A DNA stretch of 64,000 bases from Streptomyces sp. TRM68367 (lineage in GTDB: Bacteria > Actinomycetota > Actinomycetes > Streptomycetales > Streptomycetaceae), in assembly GCF_014495685.1 (NCBI RefSeq), contig NZ_JACTVI010000002.1, positions 221,700-285,699 of the forward strand, read 5' to 3'. Below are positions 1 through 9,298 of this stretch, one piece after another. Under the pieces are notes generated by a model. It made no database searches, was not told the DNA's origin, and saw only the letters and a program-made list of their open reading frames with translations. Position 1 is the first letter of the stretch, and each line of letters begins with the position of its first letter. The translations under genes were made by a program, and so were the position numbers.

Positions 1-426
1 GCGTGCGGACGTACGCGGCCACGTCGTCGTCGACGACCTGGGGCCGTCGGTGGTGGGACCGCGCCCGCGGGCGGATGCCTGGACTTCGAGGACTTCTCGC
101 GGATGTATGTGCGGACTCCGACATGTCGGTGAAGAACGCGAACGGGGCGGCGCCGTGCCCGGAGGTGCGAGGTCGCCGGTTTCACGCTCAGACAGTCGGC
201 CAACAGATGAAGCGATGTGCGCGGTCGGCCCAACTCGCGGAGGCCTGGTTCTGATCCCCGTAGCGGCGCATTCGTCTGGATCGGCGGGTTCCCCCGGGTG
301 GTACCGCGGTACGACGTCCTTCGCCCGGGACAGCACCCAGGTACCACGGGTGGAGCCGCCCTCGTTCCTAGCGTGGGCGGCGACGCCAGCCGGTGACGGT
401 CCGGTGGCTGGGACCAGGGAGATTCG
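1..426. other. Upstream region with no supportable gene
   Basis: Short open frames exist here but none has a recognisable domain, a convincing ribosome site or a consistent codon pattern. The last 100 bases presumably hold the promoter and leader of the ABC exporter gene that starts at 427; a purine-rich stretch (gggaccagggag) lies just before that ATG. The 5' edge could contain the tail of a gene outside the window, but I cannot show this. Confidence 0.4.
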
Positions 427-1398
427 ATGATCGAGGCGCATGAGCTGACGAAGCGGTACGGGGAGAAGACGGCGGTGGACCGGCTCGACTTCACGGTCAA
501 GCCTGGTTCCGTCACCGGCTTCCTCGGGCCCAATGGTGCAGGGAAGTCCACGACCATGCGGATGATCGTGGGCCTGGACGCCCCCACCGGCGGCACGGTC
601 AGCGTCAACGGCCGTCGTTACGCCCAGCACGCTGCCCCGCTGCAGGAGGTCGGTGCGCTGCTGGAGGCCAAGTCGGTCCATCCCGGCCGCTCGGCCTTCG
701 CCCACCTGATGGCCCTGGCCCACACCCATGGCATCCCGCGCCGCCGGGTGGAAGAGGTCATCGAGCTGACGGGGCTTGAGTCGGTGGCGAAGAAGCGTGC
801 CGGGGCGTTCTCGCTGGGCATGGGCCAGCGGCTCGGCATCGCCGCCGCGCTGCTCGGCGACCCGGCGACGGTCATGCTGGACGAGCCGGTCAACGGTCTC
901 GATCCCGAGGGTGTGCTGTGGATCCGCACCCTGCTCACCGATCTGGCTGCCGAGGGCCGCACCGTTTTCGTCTCCTCGCACCTGATGAGCGAGATCGCGC
1001 TGGTCGCCGACCACCTCATCGTCATCGGCCGGGGCCGGCTGCTCGCCGATACCACCGTGCACGACCTGGTGCGCCAGGCGGGCGGCGAGACCGTGAAGGT
1101 GGCCAGTGCCGACCCCGCCCGCCTGCGCGAGCTTCTCGCCGGTCCGGGCGTCGAGATCACCGGCCACGCCGGCTCCGAGGAGCTGCAGGTTACCGGTGTG
1201 TCGGCGCGCACGATCGGGATCAAGGCCGCCGAGGCCGGGATCGCCCTGTTCGAACTCACCCCCAGGGCCGTCTCCCTGGAGACGGCGTTCATGGACCTCA
1301 CCAGTGACGCCGTCGAGTACCACGGCAGCACGCCTCATGACCGCCAGGGCTCCGTCAGCGAGGTCGCCACCGTTGAGAAGACCGGGAGCGCAGTATGA
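427..1398 (+). CDS. ABC transporter ATP-binding protein
   Basis: This is the ATPase subunit of an ABC-2 type exporter, expected at the cytoplasmic face of the membrane. The 323-residue protein has Walker A (GPNGAGKST, about residue 38), a signature-like segment (LGMGQRLGIA), Walker B with the catalytic Glu (VMLDEPVNGLD) and a switch His (SSHLMSE), in the usual order. The roughly 100-residue C-terminal extension is usual for the drug and bacteriocin exporter branch. Its stop overlaps the permease start by 4 nt (ATGA), so the two are translationally coupled. The substrate is not readable; linkage to a two-component system suggests response to an antibiotic or envelope stress. Confidence 0.93.
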   Translation: MIEAHELTKRYGEKTAVDRLDFTVKPGSVTGFLGPNGAGKSTTMRMIVGLDAPTGGTVSVNGRRYAQHAAPLQEVGALLEAKSVHPGRSAFAHLMALAHTHGIPRRRVEEVIELTGLESVAKKRAGAFSLGMGQRLGIAAALLGDPATVMLDEPVNGLDPEGVLWIRTLLTDLAAEGRTVFVSSHLMSEIALVADHLIVIGRGRLLADTTVHDLVRQAGGETVKVASADPARLRELLAGPGVEITGHAGSEELQVTGVSARTIGIKAAEAGIALFELTPRAVSLETAFMDLTSDAVEYHGSTPHDRQGSVSEVATVEKTGSAV

Positions 1399-2243
1399 GC
1401 ACCGTCACCCAGGCCCCTGCCTCCGCGAACCCCCCGCAGCGGGCCACGCGCCCGGCCTACAAGGTGACCGCCCTGCGGGTGCTGCGCTCCGAGTGGTCCA
1501 AGTTCTGGTCGCTGCGCTCCGCGTGGATCACTCTCGGCCTGGCGCTGCTCTTCGTGCTGGCCTTCGGTCTGATCGCCTCGGCCCGTTACAAGTCCCAGAT
1601 CGACGCGGGTGGGCAGGTGGAAGGGCACTTCGCCGACGCCACCGCCGTCAGCCTCGCCCTGTTCGGGGTCGACTTCGCCCAGCTGGCGCTGGGTGTCCTG
1701 GGCGTCCTGGTCACCGCCGGGGAGTACTCCACCGGCATGATCCGCTCGACGCTGGCCGCGGTGCCGCGCCGCCTGCCGGTGCTGTGGTCCAAGGCCGCGG
1801 TCTACGGCCTGGTCGCGCTTGCCGTGGGCAGCCTGGGTGCCCTCATCGCATTCAAGATCGGCAGCCATTTCGTCGCTGGTACGCCCGTGGCGCTCTCGCT
1901 GTCGAGCCCGGGCGTGGTGCGCAGCCTGTTGGGGGCTGGGCTCTACCTCGCGCTGGTCGGCGTGATCGGCATCGCTCTCGGTGCTCTGCTGCGCTCGGCC
2001 GCCGCGGGCATCGCCGTACTGGTCGCCGTGCTGCTCCTGGTCCCCGGGCTGGTCGCGCTGTTGCCGGCCTCCTGGGAGCAGGACATCAGCCCGTACCTGC
2101 CCAGCAACGCGGGCGAGTCGATGTACACCCTCTCGCAGGCCGCGAGCGCGCTGTCGCCCACGGCCGGCCTGGCCGCGCTCCTGGGCTGGACCGCGCTGGC
2201 CCTGGCCGGCGCCGCCTACCGGCTGATGCGCAGCGACGCCTGA
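1395..2243 (+). CDS. ABC-2 type transporter permease
   Basis: This is the 282-residue membrane partner of the preceding ATPase. After a cytoplasmic N-terminus (ending near SEWSKFWSLRSAW, a common entry sequence in this family) there are about six hydrophobic segments, the last ending near residue 275. The start is the ATG overlapping the ATPase stop. ABC-2 permeases of this kind export small molecules or lipids, or act in antibiotic self-protection. Nothing in the sequence sets the substrate. About 97 nt separate it from the histidine kinase gene, so the four genes probably form one transcription unit. Confidence 0.9.
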   Translation: MSTVTQAPASANPPQRATRPAYKVTALRVLRSEWSKFWSLRSAWITLGLALLFVLAFGLIASARYKSQIDAGGQVEGHFADATAVSLALFGVDFAQLALGVLGVLVTAGEYSTGMIRSTLAAVPRRLPVLWSKAAVYGLVALAVGSLGALIAFKIGSHFVAGTPVALSLSSPGVVRSLLGAGLYLALVGVIGIALGALLRSAAAGIAVLVAVLLLVPGLVALLPASWEQDISPYLPSNAGESMYTLSQAASALSPTAGLAALLGWTALALAGAAYRLMRSDA

Positions 2244-2340
2244 CAGATCCCCCCGTGCGGACCGCAGGCGACGCCCCCGGCAATACCCTGAGGGTGTCGC
2301 CCGCAAGGTCGTCGTCGACGATGGACAGGTGACACCAGTG

Positions 2341-3678
2341 ATGACCGAGGACCCGCTGTGGGGCCATCCCCAAGTCGCCTGGCTGGTATGCGCCGGGCGG
2401 CGCCTGCGGCGCGCCGACCGGGAACGGCCGTGGGTGCTGGACGTCGTACTGGTGCTGGTCGCCCTGCTGGCCTTCGGCCTGCTGGACCTGCTGCCGGACA
2501 GGGAGCACGTGGCGATCGTCCGGACCGCCGACCTGCCGCTGTACGGCGTCGGCGCTCTGCAACTGGGGCTGACGCTGCCGCTGCTTTGGCGGCGCAAAGC
2601 GCCCTCGGCGGTCTTTGCCGCCGTCCTGGCCGTCTTCTTGCTGCAGTGGTCCCTGAACGTGTCGCTGCACAGCGACATTGCCCTGTTCATCGCCCTGTAC
2701 AGCCTGGCCAGGCACGGCAGGCTGCAGCACCTGGGCTTCGGCTGCGGAGCCATGCTTGCCGCCCTCCTGCTGGCGGCTGTGCGGGTGCCCGTCCCGATCT
2801 CTCCACTCATCGCCCTGTTCTTCCTGTGCAGCGCCGCGACTGCGGCCGTCGCCCTCGGGCTGGGGATCCGGCTCGGCTGGGCCTACCTGGTGGCCCTGCA
2901 GGACCGCGCGGCGCGGCTCGAGGTGGAACGTGACCAGCGCAGCAAGCTGGCCGCCGCAGCCGAGCGTGCCCGGGTCGCCCGCGAGATGCACGACATCGTC
3001 GGCCACAACCTCTCCGTCATCATCGGACTCGCGGACGGCGGTGCCCGCGCCGCGGATGTCGCGCCCGCGCGCAGCAAGCAGGCGCTGCAGCTGATCGCCG
3101 GCACCAGTCGCCAGGCCCTCGGCGAACTGCGCCGGATGCTCGCAGTGCTGCGCGAGGAGCGCGACGAGGAAGGCGAGGGCGGAGAGGACGCAGCGGGGGC
3201 CGCCGAGCTCAGCCCACAGCCCGGCGTCGCGGACCTCGACGTTCTGTGCGAGCGAGTCCGTGCCGCCGGGCCCGAGGTCGTCTACCGCACCGTCGGGGAG
3301 CCGGACGCCCTGGACCCCGGGGTCCAGCTGACGGTCTACCGGATCGTGCAGGAGTCCCTCACCAACACCCTCAAGCACGCGGGCACCGACACCCGGGCCC
3401 AGCTCACCGTGTCCACCGAAGGAGCGGAGGTCCACGTCCGTGTCGAGGACACCGGACCACCTGGCGGCCCTCTGCGACCCGCGCACCATCCGCCGACCGG
3501 CCTCGACGAACAGGCACATGGCATCGCGGGCATGAGGGAGCGGGCCGCCCTGTACGGCGGAACCGTCACGGCCGGACCGCGCCCCGGCGGCGGCTGGAGT
3601 GTCGACGCCGTTCTCCCCCTCTCGCCCGTCCCCGTCCCCACCTCGGCACTGCCGCGAACAACGGGCAGCGCGTCATGA
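2341..3678 (+). CDS. Two-component sensor histidine kinase (HisKA_3 type)
   Basis: This is a membrane histidine kinase of the NarX/DesK class, 445 residues from the chosen ATG. The N-terminal third has several hydrophobic segments. The dimerisation/phosphoacceptor helix carries the His in REMHDIVGHNLSVI (about residue 216). The HATPase domain follows with the N-box in IVQESLTNTLKHA and glycine boxes near GMRERAALYGG. AGGTGA at 2327-2332 lies 8 nt before this ATG; a GTG at 2329 is an alternative start. Its stop overlaps the response regulator start by 4 nt. It probably senses an envelope or drug signal and controls the adjacent exporter. Confidence 0.9.
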   Translation: MTEDPLWGHPQVAWLVCAGRRLRRADRERPWVLDVVLVLVALLAFGLLDLLPDREHVAIVRTADLPLYGVGALQLGLTLPLLWRRKAPSAVFAAVLAVFLLQWSLNVSLHSDIALFIALYSLARHGRLQHLGFGCGAMLAALLLAAVRVPVPISPLIALFFLCSAATAAVALGLGIRLGWAYLVALQDRAARLEVERDQRSKLAAAAERARVAREMHDIVGHNLSVIIGLADGGARAADVAPARSKQALQLIAGTSRQALGELRRMLAVLREERDEEGEGGEDAAGAAELSPQPGVADLDVLCERVRAAGPEVVYRTVGEPDALDPGVQLTVYRIVQESLTNTLKHAGTDTRAQLTVSTEGAEVHVRVEDTGPPGGPLRPAHHPPTGLDEQAHGIAGMRERAALYGGTVTAGPRPGGGWSVDAVLPLSPVPVPTSALPRTTGSAS

Positions 3679-4352
3679 CGACCGTGCTCATCGTCGACGA
3701 CCAGCCGCTGCAGCGGCTGGGCTTCCGGATGCTGCTGGAGAGCACCCCGGGCACCGAGGTCGTCGGCGAGGCCGCCCACGGCGCCGAGGCCGTCCGCCAG
3801 GCCGCCGAACTGCGCCCCGACGTGGTCCTCATGGACGTACGGATGCCCGGCATGGACGGCATCGAGGCCACCCGGCGCATCGTCGCCAGCGGTGGCCGCT
3901 CCCGCGTCCTGGTGCTCACCACCTTCGACCTGGACGAGTACGCCCACGCCGCACTGCGCGCCGGAGCCAGCGGCTTCCTCCTCAAGGACGCTCTCCCGGA
4001 CGAACTGCTCGCCGGGATCCGCGCCGTCGCCTGCGGCGACGCGGTCATCGCCCCCCGCCTGACCCGTCGCCTCCTGGACGCCTACGCGCATCAGCTGCCC
4101 GGGCCTGCTCACAATCGGACAGCCGACGACGACCCCAGGGTGCGCTCCCTCACCGAACGGGAGCGCGAGATCCTGGTAGCCATCGGCCGGGGCTGGACCA
4201 ACGGTGAGATCGCCGAGCGGCTGGTGCTGTCGGAGTCCACGGTGAAGACCCATGTCGGACGGGTACTGGCGAAGATCGGCGCCAGGGACCGGATCCAGGC
4301 CGTGATCCTTGCCTACGACCTGGGGCTGACCCGGCCCAACAACCCCAGCTGA
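3675..4352 (+). CDS. NarL/LuxR-type response regulator
   Basis: This 225-residue protein is the cognate regulator of the preceding kinase. The receiver domain (1-120) shows the acidic pair in VDDQPL, the phosphoacceptor Asp in VVLMDVRMPGMDG, the Thr in LTTFD and the Lys in LLKDA. A C-terminal LuxR-type helix-turn-helix follows (LTEREREILVAIGRG, then SESTVKTHVGRVLAKIG). The start is the ATG that overlaps the kinase stop (ATGA), which sets the frame clearly. It likely regulates the ABC exporter operon in which it lies. Confidence 0.93.
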   Translation: MTTVLIVDDQPLQRLGFRMLLESTPGTEVVGEAAHGAEAVRQAAELRPDVVLMDVRMPGMDGIEATRRIVASGGRSRVLVLTTFDLDEYAHAALRAGASGFLLKDALPDELLAGIRAVACGDAVIAPRLTRRLLDAYAHQLPGPAHNRTADDDPRVRSLTEREREILVAIGRGWTNGEIAERLVLSESTVKTHVGRVLAKIGARDRIQAVILAYDLGLTRPNNPS

Positions 4353-4587
4353 CCCCCGGCCCGGCCGACCCAGGAAGCCGCGCAGCAACGCGGAAGGCCC
4401 CTACTCGTCACGGCCGTTGACACAGGCTGAGCGTCGAGGCCGACGTGGTCGCCGCCGTCAGCCGTCCGCGGGAACGGAAGCCGCCGACGGGTGGGGGGCG
4501 GCGGCAGCGACGCCGAACAGTGACCCATCCATCAGCACCCTTTCGCGACCACCGCGATCGTGACCGAGGTTACCGCTATCCAACTAA

Positions 4588-4614
4588 TTGACTTAGTCGG
4601 CTAGGAGATAAGGT
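4588..4614 (+). promoter_or_regulatory. Promoter with BlaI-type dyad between -35 and -10
   Basis: TTGACT (4588-4593) and TAAGGT (4609-4614) form a promoter with a 15-nt spacer. The dyad ACTTAGTCGGCTAGG (4591-4605) lies between them and matches the CCTwrG-N3-CywAGG element at other metal-island promoters, the closest match to the two-overlapping-site promoter at 20061-20088. Binding by BlaI is inferred. Confidence 0.5.
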
Positions 4615-4701
4615 GTGTGTCGACCAGCCGAGGAAAATCGGCCCGGCGGCGAGACGGAACGGCACCGCCGCTCCCGGGTACTCCGGAGAACAGGAGCTGT
4701 C

Positions 4702-4800
4702 GTGTCCATCGCGCAGTGTTCGGCCCGCCCCGCGCCATGTCGCCGCCCGCTCCGGTCGCCCGGGGAGTGCCTGCCCTGCCCGTCCGCCGGAGGCGGGTAG
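4702..4800 (+). CDS. Possible 32-residue Cys-containing peptide
   Basis: A GTG at 4702 follows AGGAG by 5 nt and opens a 32-codon frame ending at TAG 4800. The product has four cysteines (positions 6, 13, 24 and 27, the last two as CLPC) and many prolines and arginines. It is the first frame with a good ribosome site downstream of the promoter/operator at 4588-4614. I do not recognise a family. The operator and the Cys content would suit a small metal-responsive peptide, but a chance frame is possible because GC-rich DNA opens many short frames. Confidence 0.25.
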   Translation: MSIAQCSARPAPCRRPLRSPGECLPCPSAGGG

Positions 4801-5250
4801 TGGCGGACCGGCGGGACGGCCACCCAGGAGCCTGGGCGGCGCCGGCATACACGGGTAGCCCGTCGCGGTCGATTCCTCACAGCCCGGTGCCGGCTGTTCG
4901 TCGGCACTCGGGATCCCCGGCGAGATTCACCGCCGGTGCAGGAGGAGCCGTTGGCGCCGGCGCCGGACCTGATCGGAAGTGCTGCCGTCGGCGCTCCGCC
5001 GCCCTCAGCCACGCTCCGACGGCCCGGGTTTCCGCTCGGCGGAACCGGCGGCCGGGCCTGTCCTCCGGTGCGCCGACGTCCTGCTCGCAGGGAACTACCG
5101 CCCCGACAGGGCCGGAGGCGGCGGCTCCGGAGCGGGACCGGTGACGGAGCTTACGGAATCACCACAAACCTCTTCTTACCATCACCCGGCAAGTGGCCCT
5201 CTGTGCGGGCCCTGCCCGCAACACGCGACAGTCCCAGACGAGGAGAACCA
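4801..5250. other. Intergenic stretch without a recognised gene
   Basis: Several overlapping frames run through this stretch, but their translations are Arg/Pro/Ala-rich and show no domain. The last 10 bases (AGGAGAACCA) are the ribosome site of the VanW gene. I see no terminator or repeat that stands out. Confidence 0.4.
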
Positions 5251-6990
5251 GTGAGTCGCTCATCCCTGCTCGACCTACCCGCCGACACCACGTCGGCGGG
5301 TCGTCGGCGAATAGGCCGTCGTGTCGCGCTCGTGGCCGGGGCGGTGGGTGTCGGTTTCGGCGGGCTGTATCTGGTGGGCCTTCTGGTCTCCGGTGACGAT
5401 GTCCCCGCGGGCACCCGGGTGAGCGGTGTGGACATCGGGGGGCTGAGTAGTTCGCAGGCGCGAGAGAAACTGGACAGCAGCCTGGGCGGGGCCTGGTCGG
5501 AGCCGGTGAAGGTGCGCCTCGGCGACAGTGATGGCACCGTCCACGTATCCGGCATCTCATTGGACAGTGAGGAGACCGCCGCCCGTGCCGCGCAAGCGGG
5601 GTCCGACCCGTTCACCGTGATAGGCCGCCTGTTCGCGAGTGATGATCGCGAAGTCGAGCCGGTGATCCGCGTGGACGAGGCGAAAGCCCGCGCGTCACTG
5701 GCCGAGGAGGCGAAGAAGTACGACCGGAAGGCACGGGAAGGTGCCGTCACCTTCCACGCGGGCGAGCCAGTGCCGACGCGGCCGGTCATCGGGCGATCCC
5801 TGGACGTGGACGGCGCGGTCGAGGCCCTGGCTGCCGCGATCCCGGGCCAGGGGAAGGAGCCGGTGCGGCTGCCGGTCCGCACGACCGAACCCGATGTCGG
5901 CGCGGCGGAAGTGAACCGCGCGATGAAGGAGTTCGCCACCCCCGCGATGTCGGCGCCGGTCACGCTCACCGCAGGCGGCCGGGAGATCGAGATCAGCGCA
6001 GCGACGCTCGGCAAGCACCTCACCATGAAGCCGGACGGGGAAGAGCGGCTGACCGCCGTACTGGACGGCAAGGGGCTCCTGGCCGATCCGGCGGTGGCAA
6101 GTCCGCTCGCGCTGGCCACCGACGAGGCGGTCAACGCCAAGCTGCGCCTGGACGGCGGGGGAGTGGCGGTGGCCTCGGACGGCAAGGCCGGGCAGGAGGT
6201 CACGGCCCAGGCGCTCCACAAGGCCGTACTGCCGCTGCTGACCGAGACCGGGGCAGCCCGCACAGGGGTGGTGGCCACCGAGGAGGTGGAGCCCAAGCTG
6301 ACCCGTGACAACGTCGGCAGCCTGGGCATCAAGGAGAAGATGTCGACCTTCACGGTCGACTTCGAGCCCGCCCCCTACCGCGTCACCAACATCGGCCGTG
6401 CCGCAGAACTGATCAACGGGTCCGTCGTACTGCCCGACGAGACCTGGAGCTTCAACCGCACCGTGGGCGAGCGGACCAAGGCCAACGGGTTCGTGGAAGG
6501 CATCATCATCAACAACAACCAGTTCGAGAAGGCGGCCGGAGGCGGCGTCTCCGCGGTGGCCACCACGGCCTTCAACGCCATCTTCTTCGCCGGCGTGAAG
6601 CCGGTGGAGTACGGAGCGCACTCGTTCTACATCGAGCGCTACCCGGAGGGCCGGGAGGCGACGGTGGCCTGGGGCAGCCTCGACCTGAGGTTCCGGAACG
6701 ACTCGGGCAACGCCATCTACATCGACGCGCGCGCCACGGACACGTCCGTCACGATCACCTTCCTGGGGACCAAGAAGTACGACTCCGTGGAAGCGGTCAA
6801 GGGCCCGCGCACCAACGTGAAGGAGCCGGCGACCCGCGAGGGAGCATCCGGAGAGAAGTGCGTGCCGCAGAGCCCGCTCGAAGGCTTCAACGTCGCGGTT
6901 GACCGGGTCTTCAAGGACGGCGGCAAGGAGGTCAAGCGGGAGACCTTCAAGACGCGGTACGTGCCCCGCGACGAAGTCACCTGCGACTGA
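5251..6990 (+). CDS. VanW family protein with peptidoglycan-binding-like repeats
   Basis: This is a 579-residue membrane-anchored, mostly extracytoplasmic protein. The GTG at 5251 is chosen because AGGAG lies 5 nt upstream and the protein then begins with a short basic segment and one membrane anchor (about residues 29-50, RRVALVAGAVGVGFGG). Residues about 60-370 look like two tandem PG_binding_4-type repeats (VSGVDIGGLSSSQA starts the first). The C-terminal VanW domain holds AELINGSVVLPDETWSFN, GGGVSAVATTAFNAIFFAG and the RYPEGREATVAWG region. VanW proteins occur in glycopeptide-resistance clusters and widely in Gram-positive genomes; their biochemical role is not settled. It is unlikely to be a resistance gene here because no van genes are nearby. 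Confidence 0.9.
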   Translation: MSRSSLLDLPADTTSAGRRRIGRRVALVAGAVGVGFGGLYLVGLLVSGDDVPAGTRVSGVDIGGLSSSQAREKLDSSLGGAWSEPVKVRLGDSDGTVHVSGISLDSEETAARAAQAGSDPFTVIGRLFASDDREVEPVIRVDEAKARASLAEEAKKYDRKAREGAVTFHAGEPVPTRPVIGRSLDVDGAVEALAAAIPGQGKEPVRLPVRTTEPDVGAAEVNRAMKEFATPAMSAPVTLTAGGREIEISAATLGKHLTMKPDGEERLTAVLDGKGLLADPAVASPLALATDEAVNAKLRLDGGGVAVASDGKAGQEVTAQALHKAVLPLLTETGAARTGVVATEEVEPKLTRDNVGSLGIKEKMSTFTVDFEPAPYRVTNIGRAAELINGSVVLPDETWSFNRTVGERTKANGFVEGIIINNNQFEKAAGGGVSAVATTAFNAIFFAGVKPVEYGAHSFYIERYPEGREATVAWGSLDLRFRNDSGNAIYIDARATDTSVTITFLGTKKYDSVEAVKGPRTNVKEPATREGASGEKCVPQSPLEGFNVAVDRVFKDGGKEVKRETFKTRYVPRDEVTCD

Positions 6991-7165
6991 GCGACGGCCG
7001 GGTGAGAGCGCCGGACCCGGCGACGCACTCCCGGCCGGTGCCGGCCGACAGGGTCTCGCGCACCGCGGTCGGCCGCGTGAGCGGCCAGGAGAGGCGCGCG
7101 AGGACCTTCGGCCGAAAGCGCGGGGATGCAGCGTCCCCGTCCACCACGTGCAGCCTCGGCCTCCC

Positions 7166-8182
7166 TCAGTCTCCGGAAGTGCGGCGTTCACCGCCGGTCG
7201 CGTGATGTGGAGCACCGAGAACGGCGCCGGCGTGTGCCCGGGCCGCCGGATCACGCCGGGATTTGACCAGGCTGGCCACCGTGGTGATGGCCAGCACTGC
7301 GCCGATGACCGCCAGCGATAGGGGTGTGGGGATCTCCGGCACCACCTCATCAAGGTCATGTCCCCAGGCCAGCACCAGCTTCACGCCGATGAACGCGAGG
7401 ATCAGGGCCAGCCCTCTCGACAAGTACACCAGCCGATCGAGCAGGCCGGTCACCAGGAAGAACAGCGCGCGCAGCCCCAGCAGGGCGAAGGCGTTCGCCA
7501 CGAAGACGATGTAGGGCTCCTCGGTCACGCCGAAAACGGCAGGGATCGAGTCCAGGGCGAACAGGATGTCCGTGCCGCCGATGACGATCAACACCACGAA
7601 CAACGGGGTGACCACCCGCCGACCCTCCACGCGGGAGGTCAGGCGGCCCCCGATGTAGTTGTCGCTGACCGGCAGCACTCGACGGACGGAGCGCACCAGC
7701 GCGTTGTTCTCGACGTCAGGGTCCTCGTCGCGGTGACGGTACAGCTGCACCGCCGTCCACAGCAGCAGCAACCCGAAGATCAGGAACATGAAGGAGAAAA
7801 GCGACAGCAATGCGGCGCCCAGGGCGATGAAGGCTGCTCGCAGAACCAGAGCGACGACGATGCCGAAGGTGAGCACTCGCTGCTGGTGTTCCCGAGGTAC
7901 CGAGAAGGCCGACATGATGATCACGAAGACGAAGAGATTGTCGACCGACAGGCTCTTCTCGACGACATAGCCGGCGAAGTACTCGGCCCCGTATCCCCAG
8001 CCCACTTGGGCTGCGAAAGCCAGACCGAAGAGCACCGCCACCGCGATGTAGAACACCGACCAGGCGGTCGCCTCCTTGAATCCCACCGCGTGCGGGCGCA
8101 CCGTGCCCAGCACCAGATCCAAGGTCAGCAGCGCCACGATCACACCGATCGTCAGGACCCACCCGACCGCGGTGACCTCCAC
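7166..8182 (-). CDS. TerC family integral membrane protein
   Basis: This is a 338-residue polytopic protein of the TerC/Alx family. Members are linked to tellurite resistance and, in some bacteria, to manganese export that protects secreted metalloenzymes. The family core is visible: VGFKEATAWSVFYIAVAVLFG, the acidic SLSVDNLFVFVIIMSAF segment, and GTDILFALDSIPAVFGVTEEP with conserved Asp residues. The GTG at 8182 is chosen because GGAGG (8188-8192) lies 5 nt upstream and the length then fits the family. An in-frame ATG at 8260 would add 26 residues of no family character. No ter operon partners are nearby. Confidence 0.92.
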   Translation of the reverse strand: MEVTAVGWVLTIGVIVALLTLDLVLGTVRPHAVGFKEATAWSVFYIAVAVLFGLAFAAQVGWGYGAEYFAGYVVEKSLSVDNLFVFVIIMSAFSVPREHQQRVLTFGIVVALVLRAAFIALGAALLSLFSFMFLIFGLLLLWTAVQLYRHRDEDPDVENNALVRSVRRVLPVSDNYIGGRLTSRVEGRRVVTPLFVVLIVIGGTDILFALDSIPAVFGVTEEPYIVFVANAFALLGLRALFFLVTGLLDRLVYLSRGLALILAFIGVKLVLAWGHDLDEVVPEIPTPLSLAVIGAVLAITTVASLVKSRRDPAARAHAGAVLGAPHHATGGERRTSGD

Positions 8183-8510
8183 CCGAACCTCCACATTTCG
8201 CTGCTCGTCGACGGCCAGGCGTCGCTGCGGCATGCCAGGACCGCGCTCGATCCCGAGCATGCATCAGCTGGCACCTGATTCCTATGGAATCGCAGGAATG
8301 TCCGGACTGCCCGTGCTGCGCCAAAAGGCACTGCCCGACCGGCCCGGCCGCACTGGTTTGCACCGGCCGCTGCTGCCCGGCGTCCCTCCGGCACACCTAC
8401 CGCAGGTGGGCAGGGTGCAGGCTGAGTTGCTGCCGCGGCGCGGCCGTAACGAGCAAATCGCGCTGCTTCAGGCGTCCCAGAGCGGGACTACCGACCTGTC
8501 CCGCCGTTGG
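8183..8510. other. Intergenic stretch containing a Cys-dense plus-strand frame
   Basis: A plus-strand frame from ATG 8284 encodes about 50 residues with eleven cysteines, including CPDCPCC and CTGRCC, before it runs antisense into the neighbouring gene. No ribosome site precedes the ATG, so I do not call a gene. The rest of the stretch holds the upstream region of terC and the 3' end of the TVP38 gene. Confidence 0.3.
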
Positions 8511-9191
8511 TCAAACCGGCTCGACGGCCTTCGGCGGAGTGCCCTTGTGCCGCGCCCGCCGCGCGATGGCGAGGGTGAGCACCATCATGGTGACGATGGC
8601 AGCGATCGAGAGAAGAAAGACCGGCGAAGCGGGGGATGAGGCCGTGGCTCCGGCGGTCACGTATGCGGCGGTGCCGGGCAGCACACCGAGCGCGGTCGCG
8701 GCCGTGAAGGACCACGGGCGCACTCCGGAGAAGGCAGCCGCGAAGTTGACCCCCTGGAACGGCACGCCGGGCACGATGCGGAGCAGCAGCACGCTGACGA
8801 AGCCCTGATCAGTGAGGCGGCGGTCGACGGCGGCGAGGATCTTCCTCTTCAGCAGTGGCTGAAGTGCCTCCCGGCCGAGGCTGCGGCCGAGCCCGAAGGC
8901 GAGCACCGCGCCGAGGGTGGTCCCGATCACAGCCAGCGCCAGCCCCTCGGGGATACCGAAAAGTGCCCCGGCGGCGACATTGAGCACCGGCTTCGGAAAG
9001 AAGGCGAGGGTGCTCAGCGCGAAAACCACGGCGAAGGCCGGTCCGGCCCAGATCCCGGGCACCACGGATGTGAAGCCTTGGGAGAGCAGCCGCTCCGGGT
9101 TCCACGCCAACAGGGAGCAGGCAGCAGCCACGAGCAGCGCGATGAGCAGCGCGGGGCGGGCTTTTGGCTGCAGCTTCGGTATTTTCTTCAT
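8511..9191 (-). CDS. TVP38/TMEM64 family membrane protein
   Basis: This is a 226-residue protein with four to six hydrophobic helices and the SNARE-associated (DedA-like) domain. Family hallmarks include FFPKPVLNVAAGALFGIPEGLAL, the GAVLAFGLGRSLGREAL segment, and LRIVPGVPFQGVNFAAAFSGV. Proteins of this superfamily act in lipid transport or membrane homeostasis; the exact role of this member is unknown. The ATG at 9191 (MKKIPKL) follows AGGGAAG closely and gives a short basic N-terminus before the first helix. Longer upstream starts add unstructured sequence. Confidence 0.88.
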   Translation of the reverse strand: MKKIPKLQPKARPALLIALLVAAACSLLAWNPERLLSQGFTSVVPGIWAGPAFAVVFALSTLAFFPKPVLNVAAGALFGIPEGLALAVIGTTLGAVLAFGLGRSLGREALQPLLKRKILAAVDRRLTDQGFVSVLLLRIVPGVPFQGVNFAAAFSGVRPWSFTAATALGVLPGTAAYVTAGATASSPASPVFLLSIAAIVTMMVLTLAIARRARHKGTPPKAVEPV

Positions 9192-9298
9192 CTTCCCTGT
9201 CCGGTACGGGTCGGCATGGCATGCGGTGACGGAGGCGGCCGGCCGTTCCGGGCCTCTGCACGGAAGGCCCGGAACGGCATGGGGCGTGACCGACGGGA

